64,000 nt of DNA, taken from the NCBI GenBank assembly GCA_022226955.1, contig CP092079.1:1953053-2017052 (forward strand), read 5' to 3'. Each line of letters opens with the position of its first letter. Position 1 is the stretch's first letter. Of the stretch, positions 25,268-35,355 are shown piece by piece. The DNA is from Nitrospira sp. GTDB lineage: Bacteria; Nitrospirota; Nitrospiria; Nitrospirales; Nitrospiraceae. Both the position numbers and the translations under genes were made by a program. The notes beneath the pieces are model-generated. The model was not told the origin of the DNA. It was given only the letters and a program-made list of their open reading frames with translations, and did not search any database.

Positions 25268-26353
25268 CTATGATCCGCCCAACAGTTGAAATGATCTCGT
25301 GAGTCCAAACACGTAGCTGACCTGCTGTTCCAAGTTGCCGTTGAAGTCCCGCATGACTGGAATCTGCGCGATGAAATACATCGACGCGTAGTTCCAGAGA
25401 TTCAGCATGACGCCGGGCGAATAGGCCATGTAGGTCGAGCCGGTGGTGAGCACGGCGCGAAACTTGACGGTTGGATCGAGCAAAATGGCCGCGCCGCCCG
25501 GATTGAATTGAAACAGCGACGCGTCCATCGCGTCGTTCTGCATCCAGCGGTAATTGACTTGCTGCGTCAGCACGAACCAAGGCGCTTGCTCTACCGGAAT
25601 GATGTTGAGCCCGGCGCTGAGATTAACCTCGTCGCCGAACTTGTACCCGTCGCTGTTCTTGAGGGTGTGCCGGTAACTGGCCAGAGCGAATTGGTTCAAG
25701 CGGTGCGGAATCAGCTCGTAACTTTGATAGATCGACGGCACAAATCCAAAATTGCCCTTGCCGATCTGCAAGGTCGATTCGGCCAGCGACCCGCCCTGCA
25801 CCCGCTGCCCGTAGTCGCCCGTCGGCAAATCGACGCCCACGCCCATCACGATCATGCTGCGCAGCGTGGGCAAGACGTTGTACTTGAGGCTGACGCGCAC
25901 GTCGCCGATTCCTCTGTCGGCGTAGGGCACCGGCGTGAGCCCCCCGATCTGCGCATCGGAATGCACCTGCTTATAGGGCACCGTGACTTGCAAGCCGAGC
26001 CGCTCGGTCAATCCGTAATTCATGTCGAACGTCACGGTGCGCATGAGGGTGCGAATCTGATTGGCATTCAAATTGGCCAGCGTCAGGGTCTTGTCCCCCT
26101 GATTGGAAAACGGAATGCTCCCGCCCTGCCCCGACGACGCCTCCATCGGCGTGTAGTTGTAAATCGCGTTCACGGTCAGCAAGCCGGCCATCGGGACCTG
26201 CTGCTGCGACCCGATGACGACGAAGCAGCTTATGGAGCCGCATGAGGCCTGAACCGAGCCCGGGCGCACGGCCCCCACGCTCAGCACGATCGCGCTTAGA
26301 AAACAGACGCCAAGAGAGAGAAGAAGCCGTCGGGATCGGAAAAGGGACATCAT
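25268..26353 (-). CDS. Outer-membrane beta-barrel (transporter/porin-like) protein
   Basis: 361 residues: a signal peptide (LLLSLGVCFLSAIVLSVGAV, ending VQAS), CGSISC near the mature N-terminus and alternating beta-strand pattern throughout (DMNYGLTERLGLQVTVPYKQ, VSLKYNVLPTLRSMIVMGVGV, VSYVFGLTRSFQLLGG). It resembles the transporter-like outer-membrane proteins annotated next to metal-uptake genes. ATG at 26353 or 26350. It follows CruR-like uORF copy f by 98 nt and is followed 11 nt later by copy e. Substrate unknown; a metal or metal-chelate pore is inferred. Confidence 0.72.
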   Translation of the reverse strand: MMSLFRSRRLLLSLGVCFLSAIVLSVGAVRPGSVQASCGSISCFVVIGSQQQVPMAGLLTVNAIYNYTPMEASSGQGGSIPFSNQGDKTLTLANLNANQIRTLMRTVTFDMNYGLTERLGLQVTVPYKQVHSDAQIGGLTPVPYADRGIGDVRVSLKYNVLPTLRSMIVMGVGVDLPTGDYGQRVQGGSLAESTLQIGKGNFGFVPSIYQSYELIPHRLNQFALASYRHTLKNSDGYKFGDEVNLSAGLNIIPVEQAPWFVLTQQVNYRWMQNDAMDASLFQFNPGGAAILLDPTVKFRAVLTTGSTYMAYSPGVMLNLWNYASMYFIAQIPVMRDFNGNLEQQVSYVFGLTRSFQLLGGS

Positions 26354-26451
26354 AGGTCTCACAATGGTTAAGGTGAGGCACCGAGAGGCAGTGAAGTTCC
26401 CACCGTCTCTCCGCACATGACGATCATCACGATTGTCGTGAATCGACGAAA

Positions 26452-26757
26452 TTAACTGAGGGGCGCGGGAGGGCCGCGAAAAAAGCGAGGGACAGATGAC
26501 GCAGCGGCCACCCGATCGATGCGCTGTATATTGGCCAGCTCGATGAACTGCAGGGATGAGCTGAACACTGCCGTCGTCGTGCCGATACTCTGACCGGCAG
26601 CGCATTCCCAGGCACAGAGCCCGGTGGCATGCGTGCCGGCCTGATGCTTGGCATGGTGATCGGCATGTGCGACCGCCGGCACGGTCAGAAGCCCATTCAC
26701 CAGTACGAGGCACAGGAGCAGCGCCCACACAAATCCTGATGGTTTCAATCTCAGCAT
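26452..26757 (-). CDS. Small Cys/His membrane protein ending RGPP, CruR-like putative metal-sensing uORF (copy f)
   Basis: A 101-residue protein with an export segment (FVWALLLCLVLVNGLLTVPAV), a His run (HADHHAKHQAGTH), Cys48-Ala-Trp-Glu-Cys52 (LCAWEC), then RGPP at 94-97, four residues from the end. GTG at 26760 is directly followed by ATG at 26757; it starts 7 nt after the tlpA stop, so coupling is likely. It precedes the outer-membrane barrel gene by 98 nt. Confidence 0.7.
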   Translation of the reverse strand: MLRLKPSGFVWALLLCLVLVNGLLTVPAVAHADHHAKHQAGTHATGLCAWECAAGQSIGTTTAVFSSSLQFIELANIQRIDRVAAASSVPRFFRGPPAPLS

Positions 26758-26764
26758 CACACTT

Positions 26765-27319
26765 TTAGCGTAACGACGCCGCCTTGACCGGTTCTTGTTT
26801 CTGAATCTTGGCCACCACGTCGGTGATCATCTGTTCGGTCAGCAAGCCGCCCTTGATGTATTCCTGCACACGGCCCTGCTGGTCGATAAACACCGTGACG
26901 GGCAATCCAAACACGCCGAACTGGTTCGCCACTTTATTGTTTCGGTCCATGAGCACCGGGAACGTATGGCCGTACTGCTTGATGTGCTCACGCACCTTGG
27001 CATCGTCCTCCAGTTCGTTCACGGCCAGCACCACAAACCCCTTGTCGCGCAACTTGTCGTAGCTGGCTTGCATCGCCGGCATTTCCGTCGTGCAGGGCTT
27101 GCACCAGGTCGCCCAGAAATTCACCAGCACAACCTTGCCGCGATACTGGTCGAGACTGTGGGTTTTGCCGTCCAGATCGACCAGATGAAAATCTTCTACC
27201 TGGGTCCCGACCACCGGCACCCGCGAACCCATGCTCCACCCATCGAGCACTGGATAGGCGAGGGATACAGCGGCCAATGCAGCCGCCAGCAGCGTGACTC
27301 GGATTTTCATCGACCCCAT
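26765..27319 (-). CDS. TlpA-type thioredoxin-like thiol:disulfide protein
   Basis: 184 residues: signal or anchor (LLAAALAAVSLAYPVL), then a thioredoxin fold with VVLVNFWATWCKPCTTEMPA, active-site Cys73-x2-Cys76, and a cis-Pro region (FGLPVTVFIDQQGRV). ATG at 27319 has GGAGG 5 nt upstream. It lies 124 nt downstream of CruR-like uORF copy g and just before copy f. The second TlpA of the island; likely a periplasmic thiol reductase, perhaps in metal delivery. Confidence 0.88.
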   Translation of the reverse strand: MGSMKIRVTLLAAALAAVSLAYPVLDGWSMGSRVPVVGTQVEDFHLVDLDGKTHSLDQYRGKVVLVNFWATWCKPCTTEMPAMQASYDKLRDKGFVVLAVNELEDDAKVREHIKQYGHTFPVLMDRNNKVANQFGVFGLPVTVFIDQQGRVQEYIKGGLLTEQMITDVVAKIQKQEPVKAASLR

Positions 27320-27443
27320 GTGAACCTCCTCATCCGACATGCACATGATCTACGAGTGAAATATATGAAACCCCGCCAGGCCTAATCACGCGCTGTGCCC
27401 GATTAGACGAAGCTCAGCGGCAATTCACGCACAGCGAAATACA

Positions 27444-27755
27444 CTAGATCGTCGATGTGACGGGAGGCCCGCGAGAGGGCGACCGATGAAGGGGGCTATT
27501 GAGGATCGATGCAGGACTATAGGGTTCAGACCAGGCCACCGGGGCAAGATCGACAAGGTACGGAGCAGTGCCGGTATCAAGAACGTTTCCCGCCGCGCAC
27601 ATCCAAGTACAGAGGGACGTGCTATGCGTAGCTTTCTGATGATGTGTACTATGGTGAGACTCGTGCGAAATCGACTGGGCCGAGGCAAGGCCTCCGACCA
27701 CAAGAATACACAGGATAAGGAAGCCAGCGACGAAATGTCTGATCACACCGTGCAT
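27444..27755 (-). CDS. Small Cys/His membrane protein ending RGPP, CruR-like putative metal-sensing uORF (copy g)
   Basis: A 103-residue protein with an export segment (FVAGFLILCILVVGGLASAQ), a His-rich run (SHESHHSTHHQKATH), Cys49-Thr-Trp-Met-Cys53 (LCTWMC) and RGPP at 95-98, five residues from the end. First gene of the chain g, tlpA, f, outer-membrane barrel, e, propeller. The ribosome-binding site is weak. It closely resembles copies c, d and f. The CruR-like role is inferred. Confidence 0.7.
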   Translation of the reverse strand: MHGVIRHFVAGFLILCILVVGGLASAQSISHESHHSTHHQKATHSTSLCTWMCAAGNVLDTGTAPYLVDLAPVAWSEPYSPASILNSPLHRSPSRGPPVTSTI

Positions 27756-27877
27756 CGTAACTCACACTGTAATAGGACCGGCAGGGGGGATGGTACTGGA
27801 GTGCCGCCAAAAGAGTCAAGGCGCGGGCTCCGCCTGGACCTCATGCCTTCCCGGTAGGATTCGCAAAAAGTTTGCTG

Positions 27878-27883
27878 TATACT
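27878..27883 (+). promoter_or_regulatory. Possible -10 element for secA
   Basis: TATACT about 79 nt upstream of the secA ATG, preceded directly by TG. No good -35 hexamer is found at 16-18 nt, so this is only a candidate. Confidence 0.3.
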
Positions 27884-27961
27884 GCGCGGACCATTTTGTG
27901 CGGTAGGCGGTAGATCGGCCTCTCCCGCAAGTATTACCCTAACGATTCGACAACACCCTCT

Positions 27962-30697
<2,736 letters not shown>

Positions 30698-30801
30698 CTG
30701 AAATACTCAGCCGATTTCCCTTCATTGTTTCGCTTGAAACCAATCCGTCGATCCCGGCAGCAACCCATCGGATCGCGCCGCCTTTTCTCGCTGATTTCGC
30801 C

Positions 30802-30831
30802 TTGACTTAGAGAAGCCTGGAAGGCTACTCT
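30802..30831 (+). promoter_or_regulatory. Candidate sigma-70-type promoter for the methyltransferase-nuo operon
   Basis: TTGACT at 30802-30807, an 18-nt spacer and TACTCT at 30826-30831, about 97 nt upstream of the methyltransferase GTG. It would serve the whole downstream operon, since nuoA follows the methyltransferase by 8 nt. Confidence 0.42.
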
Positions 30832-30927
30832 ACGCCCACTTTTTGGCCGTCTCGACGGGTGCCGCCTGCCTGTCGCGGATCGGTGTCTTCATTGACGCGC
30901 CTTGTCAGCAGAGAAACGGACTTCTTT

Positions 30928-32106
30928 GTGACGATCGGGCATCCTGAACTCGTTGCTGCTATGACCGCCGAGATTGCCGTCTCGGGTCCGATGCCCTTCG
31001 TCCGCTTTATGGAGCTAGCCCTCTATCATCCGCAGTTCGGCTACTATATGCGCCCGCCGGAGTCCGGCGCCGAGCGCATCGGCTGGTCTGGAGACTTTTA
31101 CACCAGTTCGGATGTTCATCCGATTCTCGGCCAGGCGCTGGCGAAACAAGCCCGGCAACTCGACACGCATCTGGGGCATCCCGACCCGTTTACTGTTGTC
31201 GAAATGGGGCCTGGGAAAGGCCTGCTGGCCAAGCATTTCCTGTCGGCCTGCCGCGTGAATGCCGACGATTCGTTCAGCCGGCGCCTCCGCTACGTGCTCA
31301 TCGAGCGCAGTCCGGCCATGCGAGAATTACAGCGGCAAAATCTATTGCACGGCCTGTGCGAACCGGGCCGCATTACCTGGCTCGAAGGACTCGACTCGCT
31401 GGCCGAGGCCAGTGTCACCGGCCTGTTGTTCAGTAACGAACTGCCCGATGCATTTCCGGTTCACAGGATTCAGATCGAGCGAGGCGAGGCGCAAGAAATC
31501 TGCGTCGACTATGACGGCGCCAAATTCGTGGAATGCCTCAGGCCCCTGTCGTCGCCGGATATTCAGCAATATCTGACTGACTTGAAGATGGCGCTGCCGG
31601 AAGGCTATCAAACAGAAATCAACACGGCCGCCGTGCGCTGGATGGACCAGGTGGCCCGCGCGGTCGATCGCGGCCTGGCGATTACGATCGATTACGGCCA
31701 TACCGCACAGGATCTCTATGGCCCCGATCGCGCGAAGGGCACGCTGCTCTGCTATTACTCGCAGATGACCTCGGAGAATCCGTATGAGCGGGTCGGCCTC
31801 CAGGACATGACGTCCCATGTGGACTTTTCGACCCTCGCCACCGTCGGCGACGCACGCGGACTGCATGTGACGGGATTTACGAACCAGATGAGTTTCCTGA
31901 TGGGGCTCGGGCTGGAAGATGCTCTCTCGAAGATGGACCCGGAAAGCGCCGAGTTTCGCGCCGCGATTCATCTGGTGCGTCCGGAAGGGATGGGCCGCAC
32001 ATTCAAAGTGCTCATCCAGCACAAGGGCATCGAGAAACCGACATTGGACGGGCTGGCATTTAAGCCGTTCTTCGGGTCCGCCCTGACATTGCATCACGCC
32101 GCGTAA
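30928..32106 (+). CDS. SAM-dependent methyltransferase, MidA/NDUFAF7 (DUF185) family
   Basis: About 392 residues with family signatures GPMPFVRFMELALYHPQFGY, GDFYTSSDVHPILGQALAKQ, the SAM-binding VVEMGPGKGLLAKHFL, LRYVLIERSPAM, LLFSNELPDAFPVHR and AITIDYGHTAQDLYG. NDUFAF7 is the mitochondrial complex I assembly factor that dimethylates an arginine of NDUFS2, the NuoD homologue. Here the gene lies 8 nt before nuoA, so it is in the complex I operon. The start is uncertain: GTG at 30928 was chosen because it gives the helix that normally precedes GPMPF; ATG at 30961 is the alternative. Confidence 0.9.
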   Translation: MTIGHPELVAAMTAEIAVSGPMPFVRFMELALYHPQFGYYMRPPESGAERIGWSGDFYTSSDVHPILGQALAKQARQLDTHLGHPDPFTVVEMGPGKGLLAKHFLSACRVNADDSFSRRLRYVLIERSPAMRELQRQNLLHGLCEPGRITWLEGLDSLAEASVTGLLFSNELPDAFPVHRIQIERGEAQEICVDYDGAKFVECLRPLSSPDIQQYLTDLKMALPEGYQTEINTAAVRWMDQVARAVDRGLAITIDYGHTAQDLYGPDRAKGTLLCYYSQMTSENPYERVGLQDMTSHVDFSTLATVGDARGLHVTGFTNQMSFLMGLGLEDALSKMDPESAEFRAAIHLVRPEGMGRTFKVLIQHKGIEKPTLDGLAFKPFFGSALTLHHAA

Positions 32107-32114
32107 GGGACGCT

Positions 32115-32486
32115 ATGGGGAACGCCGCAGTACCAGCGAATTATGCTCCGATCCTCCTGTTCATCGGGATCGCCATCGCCTTCGGCGCCGTCTCGCTGCT
32201 GGCCGGATGGTTCGTTCGGCCGAGCCGCCCCTACCGGGCTAAACTGAGCCCCTACGAGAGCGGCAGCCCGCTGTTTCAGGACGCCCGCGTCCAGATCCCG
32301 ATGCGGTACTACATCATCGCGATGCTGTTCGTGATCTTCGATATTGAAATTGTGTTCATGTTCCCCTGGGCCGTGGCATTTTCCAAACTCGGATTCGTCG
32401 GCCTTCTCGAAATGGTGGCCTTCATCGGCATCTTGGTCGTCGGGTTCTGGTATGCCTGGAAAAAGGGCGCGCTCGAATGGGATTGA
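32115..32486 (+). CDS. nuoA: NADH-quinone oxidoreductase subunit A
   Basis: A 123-residue membrane subunit of complex I with three transmembrane helices and the family motif KLSPYESGSPLFQDARVQIPMRYYIIAMLFVIFDIEIVF. It forms part of the quinone-tunnel junction with NuoH and NuoJ. Starts 8 nt after the methyltransferase stop. Confidence 0.97.
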   Translation: MGNAAVPANYAPILLFIGIAIAFGAVSLLAGWFVRPSRPYRAKLSPYESGSPLFQDARVQIPMRYYIIAMLFVIFDIEIVFMFPWAVAFSKLGFVGLLEMVAFIGILVVGFWYAWKKGALEWD

Positions 32487-32546
32487 GCGGGTGGCGCCGG
32501 CAGCCACTCACGCATTCTCGCTCTGTACGGTGAAGAAGAGGAAAAG

Positions 32547-33026
32547 ATGAGTTTTCTAGAACGGCAGTTCGAAGCCAATATCCTCACAACGAATCTGGAC
32601 GCGGTCGTCAACTGGGCGCGGAAGTCGGCCATCTGGCCGATGACCTTCGGCCTGGCCTGCTGCGCCATCGAGATGATCGCGAGCGTGTCGTCCCGCTACG
32701 ACCTCGACCGGTTCGGCGCCGGCGTGTTCCGCGCCTCCCCGCGTCAGTCGGATCTAATGATCATCGCCGGCACGGTCACCCGCAAGATGGCCCCCGTGAT
32801 CCGCCGAATCTACGATCAGATGCCGGAACCGCGCTATGTCATTTCCATGGGCTCCTGCGCCACTTCCGGCAACCACTACAACAGCTATGCGGTGGTGCAA
32901 GGCGTCGATCAAATCATTCCGGTGGACGTATACGTGCCCGGCTGCCCGCCGAGGCCGGAAGCGCTGCTGGACGGATTACTGAAACTCCAAGAGAAGATTC
33001 AACGTGAAAAGGTGTTCGTGAAGTAA
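32547..33026 (+). CDS. nuoB: NADH-quinone oxidoreductase subunit B
   Basis: 159 residues. The N2 [4Fe-4S] ligands are visible as tandem Cys38-Cys39 (GLACCAIEM), Cys104 (SMGSCATSG) and Cys133 ([11 protein letters not shown]). The subunit carries electrons to quinone at the hydrophilic arm. Its stop TAA shares its last base with the nuoCD start codon. GAGGAAAAG precedes the ATG. Confidence 0.98.
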   Translation: MSFLERQFEANILTTNLDAVVNWARKSAIWPMTFGLACCAIEMIASVSSRYDLDRFGAGVFRASPRQSDLMIIAGTVTRKMAPVIRRIYDQMPEPRYVISMGSCATSGNHYNSYAVVQGVDQIIPVDVYVPGCPPRPEALLDGLLKLQEKIQREKVFVK

Positions 33027-34780
33027 TGTCGCACGCGCTGACCGACAGGCTCGTCAAACAATTTCCTGAGGCTGTGCTCTCCGTCAATCCCGACACCGGC
33101 CACGGCGAAATGGCCGTCCAGGTGCGCGCGGCGGATATGTTGACGATTGCCCGCTATCTGCACGACACGCCCGAGATGGCCTTCGACCACATCACCGATA
33201 TCTGCTCGGCGGACTACCCCGCGGACCAGAATCGATTCGAGGTGATCTATCATTTGCTGTCTCTGCCTCACGGCCGCCGGATCCGCGTAAAAGCGCGCGT
33301 CGCCGAAGACAATCCCTCGATCCCTTCGATCACGAGCGTGTGGCGCGGCGCGGAATTTCTCGAGCGGGAAGTGTTCGACATGATGGGCATTATCTTTACC
33401 GGCCATCCGGATCTCCGCCGGATTCTCATGCCGGAAGATTATGCCGAGGGCTACCCGCTCCGGAAGGATTTCCCCGCGGAGGGCCGCGGCTGGCGCAGCC
33501 AGTTCGACTTTATTCCACGCTTCGACGAAGCGCCGGAGGAACTGACCGGCGGCGAGTATTCGGACGCGGAAAAGAAACCGTTTATCTCCGCCAACGGCGC
33601 ACCGGGATCGCGCCGCCGGGAAGAATTGCTCTTGAACATGGGGCCGCAGCATCCCAGCACCCATGGCGTCTTGCGTGTCGTGCTGGAGCTCGACGGCGAA
33701 CGCATCGTGAAAGCGACGCCGGATCTCGGCTATCTCCATCGCGGCGTCGAAAAGCTGGCCGAGGGCCTGGCCTACATGCAGGTCATTCCGCATACCGACC
33801 GGCTCGATTACGTCTGCGCCATGGCGAATAATTACGCCTACGTGAGAGCCGTCGAAAAGCTGCTGGGCATCACCGTGCCCGAGCGCGCCGAATACATCCG
33901 CACACTGGTGGCGGAAATACAGCGCATCATCGGCCACCTGTTCTGGCTGGGCACCCAAGCGCTCGACATCGGTGCCATGACCGTGTTCTTCTGGACTTTC
34001 CGCGAGCGGGAAATTCTGCTGGATCTCTTCGAGCAACTCTGCGGCGCCCGCCTGACGCTCAATTATTACCGGATCGGCGGCATCGACAGCGACTTCTCGC
34101 CAGAGCTGGTCGCGCGGCTGCGCACGTTCCTCAGCACGTTTCAGCAGAAAGTGGCCGAATACGATTCCCTCATCGCCTCTAACCGCATCTGGGTCGGCCG
34201 CACCAAAAATGTGGCGGTGATCTCCGGAGAAGACGCGATTAATTTCGGACTCACCGGCCCCACGCTGCGCGGCTCCGGAGTGAACTACGACATTCGAAAG
34301 CTGGAGCCCTACGGAGTGTACGACAAGGTCGAGTGGGACGTGCCGCTCGGCACCCATGGCGACACCTACGACCGATACTGGGTCCGAATGGAAGAAATGC
34401 GGCAGAGCGCCAGAATCATTACGCAATGCCTGGATCACATGCCCCAGGGCCCCATCATGGCCGACATGCCGCAATACATCCCGCCGCCCAAGCAGCAAGT
34501 GATGCGGGACATGGAAAGCTTGATCCATCATTTCATTATCTTCACGCAGGGATTCAAGCCGCCGAAAGGCGAAACCTATTGCGCGACCGAAGCCCCAAAG
34601 GGCGAGTTGGGATTCTTCATCGTCAGCGACGGCAGCCCCCGTCCCTATCGATTGAAGATCCGCTCCCCCTCCTTCATCCATATGGGCGCCTTCGATCACA
34701 TGGCGAAAGGGTATTTGATTTCCGACATCATCACGATCTTCGGCTCCTATGACATCGTGATGGGCGAGTGCGACCGGTAA
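33026..34780 (+). CDS. nuoCD: NADH-quinone oxidoreductase fused subunits C and D
   Basis: 584 residues. The N-terminal NuoC part (about 1-185, with SVWRGAEFLEREVFDMMGI, GHPDLRRILMPEDY) is joined by a short linker to NuoD (from about 200, LLLNMGPQHPSTHGVLRVVL). The fused form resembles E. coli. The NuoD segment TPDLGYLHRGVEKL (His238-Arg239-Gly240) corresponds to the conserved HRG region of NDUFS2 that holds the arginine methylated by NDUFAF7 in mitochondria, which fits the adjacent methyltransferase gene. Forms the quinone site with NuoB. Confidence 0.97.
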   Translation: MSHALTDRLVKQFPEAVLSVNPDTGHGEMAVQVRAADMLTIARYLHDTPEMAFDHITDICSADYPADQNRFEVIYHLLSLPHGRRIRVKARVAEDNPSIPSITSVWRGAEFLEREVFDMMGIIFTGHPDLRRILMPEDYAEGYPLRKDFPAEGRGWRSQFDFIPRFDEAPEELTGGEYSDAEKKPFISANGAPGSRRREELLLNMGPQHPSTHGVLRVVLELDGERIVKATPDLGYLHRGVEKLAEGLAYMQVIPHTDRLDYVCAMANNYAYVRAVEKLLGITVPERAEYIRTLVAEIQRIIGHLFWLGTQALDIGAMTVFFWTFREREILLDLFEQLCGARLTLNYYRIGGIDSDFSPELVARLRTFLSTFQQKVAEYDSLIASNRIWVGRTKNVAVISGEDAINFGLTGPTLRGSGVNYDIRKLEPYGVYDKVEWDVPLGTHGDTYDRYWVRMEEMRQSARIITQCLDHMPQGPIMADMPQYIPPPKQQVMRDMESLIHHFIIFTQGFKPPKGETYCATEAPKGELGFFIVSDGSPRPYRLKIRSPSFIHMGAFDHMAKGYLISDIITIFGSYDIVMGECDR

Positions 34781-34814
34781 AGAACGATCGACGAAAACGA
34801 GAGACGATAACGGC

Positions 34815-35339
34815 ATGACACTGTCAGAGAAATACAAGGACGAAATCGCGGAGATCCTGTCTCGCTATCCGGTCAAGCGTTCGGCGCTGATTCCATTGCT
34901 GTACCTGGCCCAGCGCGAGCCGGGCTATGTGACGGAAGCCGCGATGACGGAGATCGCCGGGTTGCTGAAGCTGACGCCGCCGCAGGTCTACGAGACGGCC
35001 ACCTTCTATACGATGCTGAACCTCAAGAAAGTCGGAAAGCATCACATCCAAGTGTGCAAGTCGCTCATGTGCGCGCTGGTCGGCTCGGATACCGTCATCG
35101 GCTGGCTCAGGACCAAGCTCGGGATCGCCCCCGGAGAAACGACGGCGGACGGATTGTTTACGCTGAGCGCGGTCGAATGCCTGGCCGCCTGCGGCACGGC
35201 GCCGATGATGCAGATCAACGACGACTATTATGAGCGGCTGACGGAAGAGAAGGTCGATAAAATCCTGGCTGACCTCCGGACCGCCGGAACCAGCCCATTG
35301 AAAAGCGGCCCCTACATGTGGCCGGAATCGGCGCGATAA
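34815..35339 (+). CDS. nuoE: NADH-quinone oxidoreductase subunit E
   Basis: 174 residues, thioredoxin-like [2Fe-2S] (N1a) subunit. Ligands are Cys81 and Cys86 (QVCKSLMC) and Cys122 and Cys126 (VECLAAC). With NuoF and NuoG it forms the NADH-oxidising module. Confidence 0.97.
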   Translation: MTLSEKYKDEIAEILSRYPVKRSALIPLLYLAQREPGYVTEAAMTEIAGLLKLTPPQVYETATFYTMLNLKKVGKHHIQVCKSLMCALVGSDTVIGWLRTKLGIAPGETTADGLFTLSAVECLAACGTAPMMQINDDYYERLTEEKVDKILADLRTAGTSPLKSGPYMWPESAR

Positions 35340-35355
35340 GCTTTTCGGAAAGACT

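Noticed and set aside
8020-27755. Reading the seven small Cys/His proteins as bufferin-type or methanobactin-type peptide precursors
   Set aside because: No modifying enzymes (MNIO/DUF692 or MbnB/C) are encoded nearby, and the conserved near-terminal R-A/G-P-P plus position upstream of structural genes fits CruR-like regulation better.
32999-34837. Minus-strand open frame of 612 codons opposite nuoCD
   Set aside because: Shadow frame of a certain gene; no ribosome-binding site or domain.
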